Notes: generated from the letters alone by a model not told the origin. A stretch of 64,000 bases of DNA from Polaromonas sp. (GCF_012927455.1 NZ_JABBPE010000016.1:124001-188000); one strand, 5' to 3'. Counted from the first letter of the stretch, positions 1-9,852 are shown. Numbers and translations: made by a program.

Positions 1-2652
1 AGCGAGATGGTTGATACCGTGCTGGCCCTGCCCGAAGACACCCGGCTGATGATCCTGGCGCCGCTGGCGCGCGAACGCAAGGGCGAGTTTGAGGGCGTGT
101 TTGCCGAGATGCAGGCGCAGGGCTATGTGCGCTTTCGCGTTGACGGCATCGCCTATGAATTTGATGATCTGCCCAAGCTCAAAAAGACCGAGAAGCACAA
201 CATTGACGTGGTGATTGACCGCATCAAGGTGCGCGCCGCCCAGGAGCAGCCACCGCTGGATGCCGCGCAGCCTGCGCCCGAGGGCGCGCCAGCTGCCGCG
301 CCGCCAGCACTGCGCCAGCGCCTCGCCGAGAGCTTTGAGGCCGCGCTGCGGCTGGCCGACGGCAAGGCGATTGCACTCGAAATGGACAGCGGCAAGGAGC
401 ACCTGTTCAGCGCCAAATTTTCTTGCCCGGTCTGCAGCTACTCACTCAGCGAGATGGAACCGCGCCTGTTTTCTTTCAATTCGCCAGTGGGCGCCTGTCC
501 CGGCTGCGACGGCCTGGGACACAAGGAATTTTTCGATCCGGCGCGGGTGGTGGCCTTTCCAACGCTCAGCCTGGCCAGCGGCGCCGTCAAAGGCTGGGAC
601 AGGCGCAATGCTTACTATTTTTCGCTGCTCGAAAGCCTGGCCAGTCATTACAAGTTTGACATCGACACGGCTTTTGAAGAGCTGCCGGCTCAGGTGCAAC
701 AAGTGGCGCTGCACGGCTCCGGTGAGGAAGACATCAAGTTCAGCTACATCATGGATTCGGGCAACTCTGCCGGCAAGAAAGTTAACAAGAAGCACCCGTT
801 CGAAGGGATGATCACCAACTTTGAGCGCCGTTATCGCGAGACCGACTCGGCCACCGTGCGTGAAGAACTGGCGCGCTACCGCAGCGTGCAGCCCTGCCCC
901 GACTGCGCCGGCACGCGCCTGCGCCAGGAAGCACGTCATGTTTATTTGGTGGGCGTGCCTGAAGACGGCGCAGACGCTTCGGCGCGCGGCAACCGCAAGG
1001 CCATCTACGAAATCAGCCACCTGACGCTGCGCGAGAGCTTTGATTACTTCAACACCTTGAAGATGACGGGCGCCAAGGCCGAGATTGCCGCCAAGGTGGT
1101 GCGCGAAATCGGCCTGCGCCTGAAGTTCTTGAACGACGTGGGTCTGAACTACCTGAGCCTGGACCGCAGCGCCGAAACTTTGTCAGGCGGCGAGTCGCAG
1201 CGCATCCGGCTGGCCTCGCAGATTGGCTCTGGCCTGACCGGGGTGATGTATGTGCTCGACGAGCCCAGCATTGGCCTGCACCAGCGCGACAACGACCGTC
1301 TCATCGGCACGCTCAAGCACCTGCGCGACATCGGCAACAGCGTGCTGGTGGTCGAGCATGATGAAGACATGATCCGCGCTGCCGACCATGTAATCGACAT
1401 GGGACCGGGCGCCGGCATTCACGGCGGCCGCGTGATGGCGCAGGGCACGTTTGAAGAAGTGCAGGCCAACCCGGCTTCGCTGACCGGCCAGTATCTGGCG
1501 CGCACGCTCAGCATTGCGGTACCGAAGCGCCGCACGCCCTGGCTGCCCACCCTGAAAGACGCACCGGCCTTCGACCGAAGCAAATCGCGCTTTCCCGCCA
1601 GCCCGGCGGCCGAACGACGTGCGGCGCGCGAAGCCGTGCACCTGGCAACCCAGGGCGCGATGCAGGCATTGCGCGTGGTCAACGCGACCGGCCACAACCT
1701 GCAGGGCGTGAGCGTTGAAATTCCGGTCGGCCTGCTGACCTGCGTCACCGGCGTTTCGGGCTCGGGCAAGTCCACCCTCGTCAACGACACGCTGTATGCC
1801 GCCGTGGCCCGCACGCTGTACCGCGCGCACGAAGAGCCGGCAGCGCATGACGCGATTGAAGGCATAGAGCACTTCGACAAGGTCATCAATGTCGACCAGT
1901 CGCCGATTGGCCGCACGCCGCGCAGCAACCCTGCCACCTACACCGGCCTGTTCACGCCGATCCGCGAGTTGATGGCCGAGATGAACACGGCGCGCGAGCG
2001 TGGGTATGGGGCGGGAAGGTTCAGCTTCAACGTCGCCGGTGGCCGCTGCGAGGCTTGCCAGGGCGACGGCATGGTGAAAGTCGAAATGCACTTTCTGCCC
2101 GATGTGTATGTGCCCTGCGACGTCTGCAAGGGCATGCGCTACAACCGCGAAACGCTCGAAGTCCAGTACAAGGGCAAAAACATCGCGCAGATTCTGGACC
2201 TCACGGTCGAGGTGGCCGCCGAGTTCTTCAAGGCCGTGCCGACCATTGCGCGCAAGCTGCACACCTTGCTGGACGTGGGCCTTTCCTACATCAAGCTGGG
2301 CCAGGCAGCAACCACGCTGTCGGGCGGCGAGGCGCAGCGCGTCAAGCTAGCGCTGGAACTGTCCAAGCGCGATACCGGGCGCACGCTCTACATCCTGGAC
2401 GAACCGACCACGGGCCTGCATTTTGCCGACATCGACCTGCTGCTCAAGGTGCTGCACCAGCTGCGCGACGCCGGCAACACGATTGTCGTGATCGAGCACA
2501 ACCTGGACGTCATCAAGACCGCCGACTGGCTGATCGACATGGGCCCCGAAGGCGGCGCCGGCGGCGGCACCGTGGTGGGCGTCGGCACGCCGGAAGACAT
2601 CGCGGCCAATCCGGACAGCCACACCGGACGCTACCTTGCACGGCTGCTTTGA
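1..2652 (+). CDS. uvrA: UvrABC excinuclease subunit A, 5' end cut by the window edge
   Basis: DNA-damage recognition ATPase of nucleotide excision repair; it acts as a dimer on DNA and loads UvrB. The frame is already open at base 1 and the first ATP-binding loop of a full UvrA (about 940-1000 residues) is missing, so roughly the first 130 residues lie outside the window. Seen in order: zinc cysteines CPVC and CPGC (about nt 424-510), CPDC (near nt 895), first ABC signature LSGGESQR (near nt 1180) with Walker [15 protein letters not shown], second Walker [10 protein letters not shown] (near nt 1750), zinc-finger cysteines CEAC and CDVC (nt 2047-2130), second signature LSGGEAQR (near nt 2315) and LDEPTTGLH. 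The ATG at nt 7 is an internal methionine. No operon partner is seen; the next gene starts about 290 bp downstream. Confidence 0.97.
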   Translation, partial: SEMVDTVLALPEDTRLMILAPLARERKGEFEGVFAEMQAQGYVRFRVDGIAYEFDDLPKLKKTEKHNIDVVIDRIKVRAAQEQPPLDAAQPAPEGAPAAAPPALRQRLAESFEAALRLADGKAIALEMDSGKEHLFSAKFSCPVCSYSLSEMEPRLFSFNSPVGACPGCDGLGHKEFFDPARVVAFPTLSLASGAVKGWDRRNAYYFSLLESLASHYKFDIDTAFEELPAQVQQVALHGSGEEDIKFSYIMDSGNSAGKKVNKKHPFEGMITNFERRYRETDSATVREELARYRSVQPCPDCAGTRLRQEARHVYLVGVPEDGADASARGNRKAIYEISHLTLRESFDYFNTLKMTGAKAEIAAKVVREIGLRLKFLNDVGLNYLSLDRSAETLSGGESQRIRLASQIGSGLTGVMYVLDEPSIGLHQRDNDRLIGTLKHLRDIGNSVLVVEHDEDMIRAADHVIDMGPGAGIHGGRVMAQGTFEEVQANPASLTGQYLARTLSIAVPKRRTPWLPTLKDAPAFDRSKSRFPASPAAERRAAREAVHLATQGAMQALRVVNATGHNLQGVSVEIPVGLLTCVTGVSGSGKSTLVNDTLYAAVARTLYRAHEEPAAHDAIEGIEHFDKVINVDQSPIGRTPRSNPATYTGLFTPIRELMAEMNTARERGYGAGRFSFNVAGGRCEACQGDGMVKVEMHFLPDVYVPCDVCKGMRYNRETLEVQYKGKNIAQILDLTVEVAAEFFKAVPTIARKLHTLLDVGLSYIKLGQAATTLSGGEAQRVKLALELSKRDTGRTLYILDEPTTGLHFADIDLLLKVLHQLRDAGNTIVVIEHNLDVIKTADWLIDMGPEGGAGGGTVVGVGTPEDIAANPDSHTGRYLARLL

Positions 2653-2944
2653 GCGCCTTGCGGCGTTTTGGCTTTGTGCCAGAGTGACGAAATGCGTCTT
2701 TTAGGCCTGCGCTTTTTGCTCGGCAGGTTGTTGCCATCTCATGCACCCGCGCATCAAGGCCCTGCCCGGCATCAGTCGGCAGAACCCAAGAAAACTAAGG
2801 TAACTACGCATTGACGGCCTGAGCCGCGCCGGCAGACTGCGAAAGGTCTAAGCCTTGCAGGCTCTGGCACCGTGCTGGCCATCCATCAGGCGCAGTTCTT
2901 GCATCAACAAACAGCCAGTCCGAGGCTTCATTGAAGGAACCATC
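2653..2944. other. Non-coding gap between uvrA and the peptide transporter operon
   Basis: About 290 bp without a convincing gene. A small GC hairpin just after the uvrA stop (CGCC-ttg-cGGCG followed by TTTT) could be a weak terminator. The promoter of the transporter operon should lie here, but I could not pick a clear -35/-10 pair. The frame of the downstream receptor is open back to an ATG-less start at 2855, but those residues do not look like a signal peptide. Confidence 0.4.
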
Positions 2945-4552
2945 TTGAACTACCTATCCCTACCTGTCTCCCGCCGCGTGCTGTGCGCCACGGCAAGCGC
3001 GGCTTTGCTGCTTTGCCACGGCGCGGGCGCACTGGCGGCAACACCCAAAGACACGCTGGTGGTCGCCTGGGCTATTGACGACATCATCACCATGGACCCG
3101 GGGGAAGCGTTCGAGATTTCTGCCGGTGAAGTCATGGGCAATTCTTATGACCGGCTGCTTCGCTACGACGTCAACGATCCGTCCAAGCTGATCGCTGATC
3201 TGGCAAAAACCTGGTCGGTTTCCAGCGACGGCAAAACCTACACGTTTGAGCTCAAGCCCGGCCTGAAATTTGCCTCGGGCAATCCGATCACGGCAGAAGA
3301 CGTGGCGTTTTCGCTGCAGCGCGCGGTCTTGCTGGACAAATCACCCGCGTTTATCCTGACCCAGTTCGGACTCAGCAAGGAAAACGTCAAAGACAAGGTC
3401 AAACCGACCGGCCCACTCACCCTGACTTTTGAAACCGACAAGAGCTACGCGCCCACCTTTGTCTACAACTGCTTGACGGCCAATGTCGCCTCCATCGTCG
3501 ACAAAAAACTGGTCATGTCCAAAGAGGTCAATGGCGACCTCGGCTATGCCTGGCTCAAGACCAACTACGCTGGTTCCGGCCCCCTGAAGCTGCGCGAATG
3601 GCGCGCCAATGAAATTGTGGCGCTTGAGCGCAACGACAACTACCACGGCGAAAAATCCAAAATGGCGCGGGTGCTTTACCGGCACGTCAAAGAGGCCTCC
3701 AGCCAGCGCCTGCAGCTGGAAAAAGGCGACGTGGATATTGCCCGCAACCTGTCACCGGAAGACCTGGCCGCCCTCGGCAGCAACAAAAGCATCAAGACCA
3801 CTTCCACGCCCAAGGGCACGGTGTACTACATCAGCCTGAACCAGAAAAACCCCAACCTGGCCAAGCCTGAAGTACGCGAAGCCATGAAGTGGCTGGTCGA
3901 CTATGCCGCCATCGGCGACACGCTGATCAAGAACATTGGCATGGTCAACCAGAACTTCATGCCGGTTGGCCTGCTTGGCGCCAGCAAGGAAATGCCGTAC
4001 AAACTCGACGTGGACAAGGCCAAGGCCCTGCTCGCCAAGGCCGGCCTGCCCAATGGCTTCAAGCTGACCATTGACATGCGCACGGCGCAGCCGGTGCAGG
4101 GCATCACCGAAGCCTTCCAGCAAACCGCCAAGCGGGCAGGGGTTGAAATTGAAATCTTGCCGGGTGACGGCAAGCAAACGCTGACCAAATACCGCGCCCG
4201 CACACACGACATGTACATCGGCCAGTGGGGCGCCGACTACTGGGACCCGCACACCAACGCCACTTTTGTGCAAAACCCCGACAACAGCGACGATGCCAAG
4301 GCCAAACCGCTGGCCTGGCGCAATGCCTGGGCCACGCCCGAGCTGACCAAAAAAGCCGATGCCGCCGTGCTGGAGCGCGACGCCGGCAAGCGCCGGGTGA
4401 TGTACGAGGAAATGCAGGCCGAGTTCCGCAAAACCAGTCCTTTCATCATGCTTTACCAGCAGCTTGAAGTGGCCGCCATGCGCAGCGACGTGAACAACCT
4501 GAAGCTCGGGCCCACGTCCGATTCCACCTATATGTTCAAAGTCACCAAGTAA
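2945..4552 (+). CDS. Peptide ABC transporter substrate-binding protein (SBP family 5, DppA/OppA-like)
   Basis: Periplasmic receptor that delivers di- or oligopeptides (or a related ligand) to the permease pair encoded just downstream. I place the start at TTG 2945, because GAAGGAAC sits about 4 nt upstream and the product then begins with a clean signal peptide (VLCATASAALLLCHGAGALA) cleaved near AATPKD. A longer in-frame start at 2855 would put 30 non-signal-like residues in front. The 535-residue length and the blocks YDRLLRYD, GKTYTFELKPGLKF and a C-terminal WGADYWDPHTN are typical of family 5 receptors. It leads a cluster with two permeases, two ATPases and an M19 dipeptidase, which favours a dipeptide-like substrate. 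The exact ligand cannot be read from sequence. Confidence 0.9.
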   Translation: MNYLSLPVSRRVLCATASAALLLCHGAGALAATPKDTLVVAWAIDDIITMDPGEAFEISAGEVMGNSYDRLLRYDVNDPSKLIADLAKTWSVSSDGKTYTFELKPGLKFASGNPITAEDVAFSLQRAVLLDKSPAFILTQFGLSKENVKDKVKPTGPLTLTFETDKSYAPTFVYNCLTANVASIVDKKLVMSKEVNGDLGYAWLKTNYAGSGPLKLREWRANEIVALERNDNYHGEKSKMARVLYRHVKEASSQRLQLEKGDVDIARNLSPEDLAALGSNKSIKTTSTPKGTVYYISLNQKNPNLAKPEVREAMKWLVDYAAIGDTLIKNIGMVNQNFMPVGLLGASKEMPYKLDVDKAKALLAKAGLPNGFKLTIDMRTAQPVQGITEAFQQTAKRAGVEIEILPGDGKQTLTKYRARTHDMYIGQWGADYWDPHTNATFVQNPDNSDDAKAKPLAWRNAWATPELTKKADAAVLERDAGKRRVMYEEMQAEFRKTSPFIMLYQQLEVAAMRSDVNNLKLGPTSDSTYMFKVTK

Positions 4553-4580
4553 TTAGTAAGCAGCGCACGGCCCTACCGGT

Positions 4581-5648
4581 TTGGACCCCATTTCACCCAC
4601 TCCTTCGGCGCAGCCCGCGCGCGCGGGCTTGCATCGCGCGCTGAAGGCAGTGGGCAGTTTTCTGGTGGTCATATTCCTGACCTATTTGGGGCTGCTCGCG
4701 GTCACCTTCTTCATCGGCCGCGTGATGCCGATAGACCCGGTGCTGGCCATCGTGGGCGACCGCGCGCCCGAGCATGTGATCCTGCGGGTGCGGGAAGAAC
4801 TCGGACTGAACAAGCCACTCTGGCAGCAGTTCTACATTTATCTAAGCAAGATCGCGCAGGGCGATTTCGGCACCTCGGTGCTGACGTCCAACCCCGTGAT
4901 GCAGGACATCCGCCGCACCTTCCCCGCCACAATTGAGCTCGCCACGCTGGGCATCCTCATCGGTGCCGGCCTGGGCGTGCCGCTCGGTGTGTGGGCTGCG
5001 GTACGGCGCGGCGGCGTGGTGGACCAAATCGTGCGCATCGTAGGCCTGATTGGTTACTCGGTGCCCATCTTCTGGCTCGGCTTGATGGGGCTGGTGCTGT
5101 TTTACGCCAAGCTGGGCTGGGTCGGCGGGCCGGGGCGTGTGGATGTGACGTATGAATACACGCTGACCTCGGTGACCGGCTTTTTGCTCATCGACGCCGC
5201 GCGTGCCGGGCAGTGGGACGCCTTTGGCAACGTGTTGTCGCACCTGATCCTGCCGGCATCGCTGCTCGGCTACTTTTCACTGGCCTACATCAGCCGCATG
5301 ACGCGCTCCTTCATGCTCAATGAACTGGCGCAGGAATACGTGGTGGCGGCACGCGCCAAAGGCCTGACCGAGACCCGCATCATCTGGGGCCATGCGCTGC
5401 GCAATGCCATGGTGCCGCTGGTCACGGTGATTGCGCTGTCGTACGCCGGCCTGCTTGAAGGTTCGGTGCTGACCGAAACCGTGTTCGCCTGGCCGGGCTT
5501 GGGCCTGTACATCACCAACTCGCTGCAAAACGCCGACATGAACGCGGTGCTGGGCGGCACGCTGGTGGTCGGCTCTGTTTTTATCGGACTCAATTTGCTG
5601 TCTGACTTGCTTTATAAATTGCTCGATCCGAGGACGCGGGTGCGATGA
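4581..5648 (+). CDS. Peptide ABC transporter permease, DppB-like
   Basis: Inner-membrane permease of the peptide transporter, 355 residues, with a first membrane span near residues 24-48 and five further hydrophobic segments. The family EAA loop is visible as EYVVAARAKGLTETRIIWGH near residues 252-271, the contact site for the ATPase subunits. It begins with TTG at 4581, 28 nt after the receptor stop; no better ATG exists before the first membrane segment. The GDFGTSVL motif after the first periplasmic loop is characteristic of the DppB/OppB group. Its stop overlaps an ATG at 5645, but the second permease more likely starts about 200 bp further on. Confidence 0.92.
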   Translation: MDPISPTPSAQPARAGLHRALKAVGSFLVVIFLTYLGLLAVTFFIGRVMPIDPVLAIVGDRAPEHVILRVREELGLNKPLWQQFYIYLSKIAQGDFGTSVLTSNPVMQDIRRTFPATIELATLGILIGAGLGVPLGVWAAVRRGGVVDQIVRIVGLIGYSVPIFWLGLMGLVLFYAKLGWVGGPGRVDVTYEYTLTSVTGFLLIDAARAGQWDAFGNVLSHLILPASLLGYFSLAYISRMTRSFMLNELAQEYVVAARAKGLTETRIIWGHALRNAMVPLVTVIALSYAGLLEGSVLTETVFAWPGLGLYITNSLQNADMNAVLGGTLVVGSVFIGLNLLSDLLYKLLDPRTRVR

Positions 5649-5742
5649 GTGCCGCCAAACCCGGGGAGCCCTCATCCCTGCCCTCTCCTGGTGAGAGAGA
5701 GCAACAAGCAGCGAGCGCTAGTGAGGGCGATCTTCGCAAGCA

Positions 5743-5830
5743 GGGGCCGCGGAACCGGCTCCGCCGGGCCGCAGGCGCAGCGGCCCCCTCGGGGGGCAGG
5801 GAGCCACACGCAGTGGGCGACCGTGGGGGC
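5743..5830 (+). repeat. Repeat B, copy 1 (GC-rich dispersed element)
   Basis: A GC-rich unit that starts GGGGCCGCGGAACCGGCT, runs through GGGCCGCAGGCGCAGCGG and CCCCCTCGGGGGGCAG, and ends GTGGGGGC. Near copies lie at 55069-55113 and 55158-55244. This copy sits between the two permease genes and is translatable in frame as an arginine/proline/glycine-rich leader. The preceding stretch (5660-5742) is also unlike permease coding sequence and may belong to the same insertion. Confidence 0.8.
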
Positions 5831-5845
5831 TTACATGCCTATTTG

Positions 5846-6724
5846 ATGTCGGAACGGCCAACGTCGCGCCGGCAGGCGTCGTGGGGCCGGGCCTACGGGG
5901 CCGCGCGTACCTTTGCGCGCAACCGGTTGGCCATGCTGGGCCTCTTCATCGTGCTGGCGCTGATTTTCGTAGCGATTTTTGCCGATCTGCTGGCACCGTA
6001 TTCGGCCTATATCGGCGACCTGCGCACCACGCGCCTGCTGCCGCCCTCGTCCGCACACTGGTTCGGCACCGACGATCAAGGCCGCGACATTTTGTCGCGC
6101 GTGATTCAGGGCTCGCGCATCACGCTGTTCGTGGTGGGGCTGGTGGCCGTGCTGGCCGCGCCCATCGGGCTCATCGTCGGCACGGTGGCCGGCTATGCGG
6201 GCGGCATTGTCGATGCCGCGCTGATGCGCATCACCGATATTTTTCTGGCATTCCCGCGGCTGATTCTGGCGCTGGCCTTTGTGGCGGCGCTGGGCCCCGG
6301 CATCGGCAATGCGGTGATCGCCATTGCCATCACTTCGTGGCCGCCTTATGCGCGGCTGGCACGCGCCGAAACGCTGACCATACGCCAGACTGACTACATC
6401 GCGGCGGTGCAACTGCTGGGCGCCTCGCCCTGGCGCATCGTGCTGCGCCACATCATGCCGCTGTGTTTGTCGTCAGTGATCGTGCGTGTCACGCTCGACA
6501 TGGCGGGCATCATTTTGACAGCCGCCGGCCTGGGTTTTCTGGGCCTGGGCGCGCAACCGCCCATGCCCGAGTGGGGCGCGCTGATTGCCAACGGCCGGCT
6601 CTATGTGCTGGACCAATGGTGGGTGGCGGCGGCGCCCGGCGCGGCGATTTTCCTCGTCAGCCTGGCTTTTAATCTGCTGGGTGACGGCCTGCGCGACGCG
6701 CTGGACCCGAAGAGCAAGTCATGA
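5846..6724 (+). CDS. Peptide ABC transporter permease, DppC-like
   Basis: Second inner-membrane permease of the transporter. An in-frame start exists at 5645 (overlapping the dppB-like stop), but the 67 residues between 5645 and 5846 are low-complexity sequence encoded largely by repeat B. ATG 5846 gives 292 residues, the usual DppC length, beginning MSERPTSRRQASWGRA and followed at once by the first membrane span (GLFIVLALIFVAIFADLLAP). The motif HWFGTDDQGRDILSRVIQGS and the EAA loop near YIAAVQLLGASPWRIVLRH are typical. The stop overlaps the next start (ATGA). An ancestral ATGA coupling to the first permease was probably separated by the repeat. Confidence 0.9.
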   Translation: MSERPTSRRQASWGRAYGAARTFARNRLAMLGLFIVLALIFVAIFADLLAPYSAYIGDLRTTRLLPPSSAHWFGTDDQGRDILSRVIQGSRITLFVVGLVAVLAAPIGLIVGTVAGYAGGIVDAALMRITDIFLAFPRLILALAFVAALGPGIGNAVIAIAITSWPPYARLARAETLTIRQTDYIAAVQLLGASPWRIVLRHIMPLCLSSVIVRVTLDMAGIILTAAGLGFLGLGAQPPMPEWGALIANGRLYVLDQWWVAAAPGAAIFLVSLAFNLLGDGLRDALDPKSKS

Positions 6725-7602
6725 CGCAAGCCATGACGGGCGCAACAGCCGCCGCTGGGCCTGAGCAGACGCCCCTGCTGGAAGTCGACGATCTGCGCAT
6801 CGCCTTTCCGGGCCGCGACGGCGCCATGCTGGAGGTGGTGCGCGGCGTGTCTTTTACGCTGGGCCGGGAGCGGCTGGGCATCGTCGGCGAATCGGGTTCG
6901 GGCAAATCACAGACCGGCCGTGCCATCCTGGGACTGACAGCGCCCGAAGGCCGCGTGACAGCCAGACGGCTCGCCTTCAGCGGCACCGACCTGCTCAATT
7001 GCTCGCCGAAACAGCGGCGCGAACTGCGCGGCGGGCGCATTGCCATGGTGCTACAAGACCCCAAATTTTCATTGAACCCGGTGATGCGCATAGGCGCGCA
7101 GATCGAAGAAACACTGCGCGCCCACACCCGCGTGTCGTCCGGCGAAGCAAGAAAGCGCACGCTCGCCGCGCTCGAATCGGTGCGCATCGACGACCCCGAG
7201 CGCCTCTACAAACTGTACCCGCACGAAGTGTCAGGCGGCATGGGCCAACGCGCCATGATCGCGATGATGCTGATTGCCGAGCCGGATCTGCTGATCGCCG
7301 ATGAGCCGACCTCGGCGCTCGACGTCACGGTGCAGCTGCAGGTGCTTTCCATTCTGGACAAGCTGGTGACCGAACGCGGCATGGGCCTGATTTTGGTGTC
7401 TCATGATTTGCGGCTGGTGTCCTCGTTTTGCGACCGCATTCTGGTGATGTACGCCGGCCGGGTGGTTGAGGAACTCAGCGCCGGCGGGCTGGCGCATGCC
7501 CAGCATCCCTACACGCGCGGCCTGATGGCGTGCCTGCCGCAGCTCGGAAAATCGACGCATCCACTGGCCACGCTGGAGCGACTGCCGCAATGGGCCTTAT
7601 GA
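6721..7602 (+). CDS. Peptide ABC transporter ATP-binding protein, DppD-like
   Basis: Cytoplasmic ATPase driving the transporter, 293 residues. Walker A GESGSGKS is near residue 57, the signature VSGGMGQR near 168 and Walker B LLIADEPTSALD near 190, followed by the H-loop VSHDLRLV. It starts with ATG 6721 inside an ATGA overlap with the permease. The C-terminus stops soon after the QHPYTRGLMACLP motif, so the extra C-terminal region with conserved cysteines found in many DppD/OppD proteins is missing. This short form may be a trait of the subgroup rather than damage, since the partner ATPase is also short. Confidence 0.93.
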   Translation: MTQAMTGATAAAGPEQTPLLEVDDLRIAFPGRDGAMLEVVRGVSFTLGRERLGIVGESGSGKSQTGRAILGLTAPEGRVTARRLAFSGTDLLNCSPKQRRELRGGRIAMVLQDPKFSLNPVMRIGAQIEETLRAHTRVSSGEARKRTLAALESVRIDDPERLYKLYPHEVSGGMGQRAMIAMMLIAEPDLLIADEPTSALDVTVQLQVLSILDKLVTERGMGLILVSHDLRLVSSFCDRILVMYAGRVVEELSAGGLAHAQHPYTRGLMACLPQLGKSTHPLATLERLPQWAL

Positions 7603-8384
7603 GTGCCGGCGCTGCGCTGGGCCTGCAGGTCAAAGACTTGCGCGTGGTCTACGACGGCTTCGTCGCGGTAGCGGGCAGCAGCTTTGAAGTCGCGCCGGGA
7701 GAAAGTTTCGGCATTGTTGGTGAATCGGGCTCGGGCAAATCCACCGTGCTGCGCGCGATTTGCGGATTGGCGCCGCGCACCGGCACCGTAGCACTCAAGC
7801 AGCACGCGGGTGCTCCCACCGCTGCGCTGGCAGAACCGGGCAGCAAGGCGTTTCGCCGCCAGTTGCAGATGGTGTTTCAGGACCCCTACGGCTCGCTGCA
7901 CCCACGGCAAACCGTAGACCGCATCCTGGCCGAGCCGCTGGCGATTCATGGCATCAGCGACGCCGAGACGCGCATAGAACGCGCGCTCGATGAAGTGGGC
8001 CTGGGCAACGGCTTTCGCTTTCGCTACCCGCACCAGTTGTCGGGCGGACAGCGCCAGCGCATCGCGATCGCGCGCGCGCTGATTCTGGAGCCGCAAATCC
8101 TGCTGCTCGATGAACCCACGTCGGCGCTCGATGCGTCGGTGCAGGCCGAGGTGCTCAATCTGCTGGAAGAGCTGCGCCGGCGCCGCGGCCTGACTTTCAT
8201 CATGGTCAGCCATGACCTGGCGGTGGTGACCCACCTGTGCGAGCGTCTAATGGTGATGCAGCGCGGCCAGACGGTCGAACTGCTGACGGCGGCGGACCTG
8301 GCCGCCAGCCGCGTGGCCAGCCCCTACACGCGCGCCCTCATGCAAGCCTCAAGCGGCTTTCGCCGCAGCGGAGAACATCAATGA
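7599..8384 (+). CDS. Peptide ABC transporter ATP-binding protein, DppF-like
   Basis: Second ATPase of the peptide transporter, 261 residues. I chose ATG 7599, which overlaps the previous stop as ATGA, rather than an earlier in-frame start at 7530 that lies inside the first ATPase. Walker A GESGSGKST is near residue 43, the Q-loop QMVFQDPYGSLHPRQ near 90, the signature LSGGQRQR near 147 and Walker B LLLDEPTSALDAS near 167. The protein ends shortly after SPYTRALMQASSGF, so like its partner it lacks the long C-terminal extension. It overlaps the dipeptidase start by ATGA, so the operon is tightly coupled in translation. Confidence 0.93.
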   Translation: MSAGAALGLQVKDLRVVYDGFVAVAGSSFEVAPGESFGIVGESGSGKSTVLRAICGLAPRTGTVALKQHAGAPTAALAEPGSKAFRRQLQMVFQDPYGSLHPRQTVDRILAEPLAIHGISDAETRIERALDEVGLGNGFRFRYPHQLSGGQRQRIAIARALILEPQILLLDEPTSALDASVQAEVLNLLEELRRRRGLTFIMVSHDLAVVTHLCERLMVMQRGQTVELLTAADLAASRVASPYTRALMQASSGFRRSGEHQ

Positions 8385-9358
8385 TCAACTGGGAAGCCCA
8401 CGCCTGCCTGCCGCTGCATCCGCAGGCAGATTTTTCACCGCTCGACCGCCTGCGCGACGCCGGCGTGCACTATGTGTCCGTCAATGTCGGCATGGACATG
8501 AATCCGGTGCCGCAGATCTTGTCGGTGATCGCGGCTTTTCGCGCCACCATCGCGGCGCATCCCGAGCGTTTTGCGCTGGCCGGCAGCATTGCCGACGTTG
8601 AGCAAGCCGCCGCTGCCGGCGTGCTGGCGATAGGTTTCGACCTGGAAGGGGCCATGCCGTTGCTCGAGCAGCCCGAGATGGTGGCGGTCTACCGCGCGCT
8701 CGGCGTGCGCCAGATTCACCTCGCCTACAACCGCAACAACAGCGTGGCCGACGGCTGCCATGACGTGGCGCGTGGCCTCACGCCGCTGGGCAGTCGCATG
8801 GTGCAAGCCATTAACGACGCGGGCGTGCTGATGGATTGCTCGCATACCGGCAGGCGTTGCAGCCTGGACATCATGGCGGCGTCAAACCACCCGGTGATCT
8901 TCAGTCACGCCAACCCGCTGGGCCTGATCGAGCACGGGCGCAACATCAGCGACCAACAGATCAAGGCCTGCGCCGCCACCGGAGGAGTGGTGTGTGTCTC
9001 CGGCGTGTCGGCCTTTCTGGGCACGCGCACGCCTACGGCGGGCGACGTGGCGCGGCACGCGGCCTATGTGGCAGACCTGGTGGGCGTGCAGCATGTCGGC
9101 ATCGGGCTGGACATCAGCTTTCGCCAGGATGAGCTCAACGACAACCCGCCGGGGGATTACGACCCGGCGTACTGGTGGCCCAAGGCGGCCGGCTACGACC
9201 GCTCGCTGACCCGCATGACCTACACGCCGGTCGAGACCTGGCAAATTCTTTCCAAAGCGCTGCAAGATCTGGGCATGAGCGCTGCGGAAGCCGCCGCGGT
9301 GATGGGTGACAATATGTTGCGCGTGGCCAGCCAGGTCTGGCACCGGCCGCACACCTGA
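8381..9358 (+). CDS. M19 family membrane dipeptidase (renal dipeptidase-like)
   Basis: Zinc-dependent dipeptidase fold, 325 residues, starting at ATG 8381 within an ATGA overlap with the upstream ATPase. The linkage to a peptide ABC transporter suggests it cleaves the imported dipeptide in the cytoplasm; no signal peptide is present. Bridging-glutamate context GFDLEGAMPL, the histidine in DCSHTG and the histidine in FSHANP match metal ligands of the family. The N-terminal metal motif, usually H-x-D, reads H-A-C here (WEAHACLPL), as in a bacterial M19 subgroup I recall with H-x-C. The substrate, possibly with D-amino acids or an unusual side chain, cannot be assigned from sequence. Confidence 0.9.
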   Translation: MINWEAHACLPLHPQADFSPLDRLRDAGVHYVSVNVGMDMNPVPQILSVIAAFRATIAAHPERFALAGSIADVEQAAAAGVLAIGFDLEGAMPLLEQPEMVAVYRALGVRQIHLAYNRNNSVADGCHDVARGLTPLGSRMVQAINDAGVLMDCSHTGRRCSLDIMAASNHPVIFSHANPLGLIEHGRNISDQQIKACAATGGVVCVSGVSAFLGTRTPTAGDVARHAAYVADLVGVQHVGIGLDISFRQDELNDNPPGDYDPAYWWPKAAGYDRSLTRMTYTPVETWQILSKALQDLGMSAAEAAAVMGDNMLRVASQVWHRPHT

Positions 9359-9386
9359 TTTTCCTTTCAACCTACCCGGCTGCTCC

Positions 9387-9836
9387 ATGTCCTCCATCAC
9401 CCTGCGCTTCCTGGCTGAACCCGCCACCCTCAATTTTGGCGGCAAGGTGTATGGCGGCACCGTCATGAAATGGATAGACGACGCCGGCTACGCCTGCGCC
9501 ACGCGCTGGGCCAAAGGCTACTGCGTCACCGTTTCGGTGGGCAGCATGCGCTTTGCGCGTTCCATAGCGGTGGGTGACCTGGTGGAAGTCGAGGCGCGGC
9601 TGGCTTACACCGGTCGCACCAGCATGAACATCTCGGTCGAAGTGCGCTGCGGCGACATGAAGACCGGCCAGATGGTAGCCGTCACCGAATGCCTGCTGGT
9701 GTTTGCGGCTGTCGACGTCGATGGCCAAACCATTCCCGTGAAGGCCTGGCTGCCCGAAACGCCCGGCGACATCGCGCTGGCGCAGCGCGTCAAGGCGCAC
9801 CTGGATGCCGCCCGGGCGCGGCATCCGGGCGCCTGA
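9387..9836 (+). CDS. Acyl-CoA thioesterase, hotdog fold (YciA/BFIT type)
   Basis: Probable acyl-CoA hydrolase of 149 residues, starting at ATG 9387, 28 nt after the dipeptidase stop. The hotdog signature N-F-G-G-x-V-Y-G-G-x-x-M-x-W-I-D-x-A (residues about 14-31) holds the catalytic aspartate, and VSVGSMRFARSIAVGDLVEV is the conserved strand-turn after it. Co-transcription with the transporter and dipeptidase is likely from spacing, but no metabolic link is obvious. The acyl-chain specificity is unknown. Confidence 0.88.
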   Translation: MSSITLRFLAEPATLNFGGKVYGGTVMKWIDDAGYACATRWAKGYCVTVSVGSMRFARSIAVGDLVEVEARLAYTGRTSMNISVEVRCGDMKTGQMVAVTECLLVFAAVDVDGQTIPVKAWLPETPGDIALAQRVKAHLDAARARHPGA

Positions 9837-9852
9837 TGCGCTGACCCGATCC

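Noticed and set aside
7..2652. Treating ATG at base 7 as the uvrA start
   Set aside because: The frame is open to the window edge and the N-terminal ATPase loop is absent, so this is an internal methionine.
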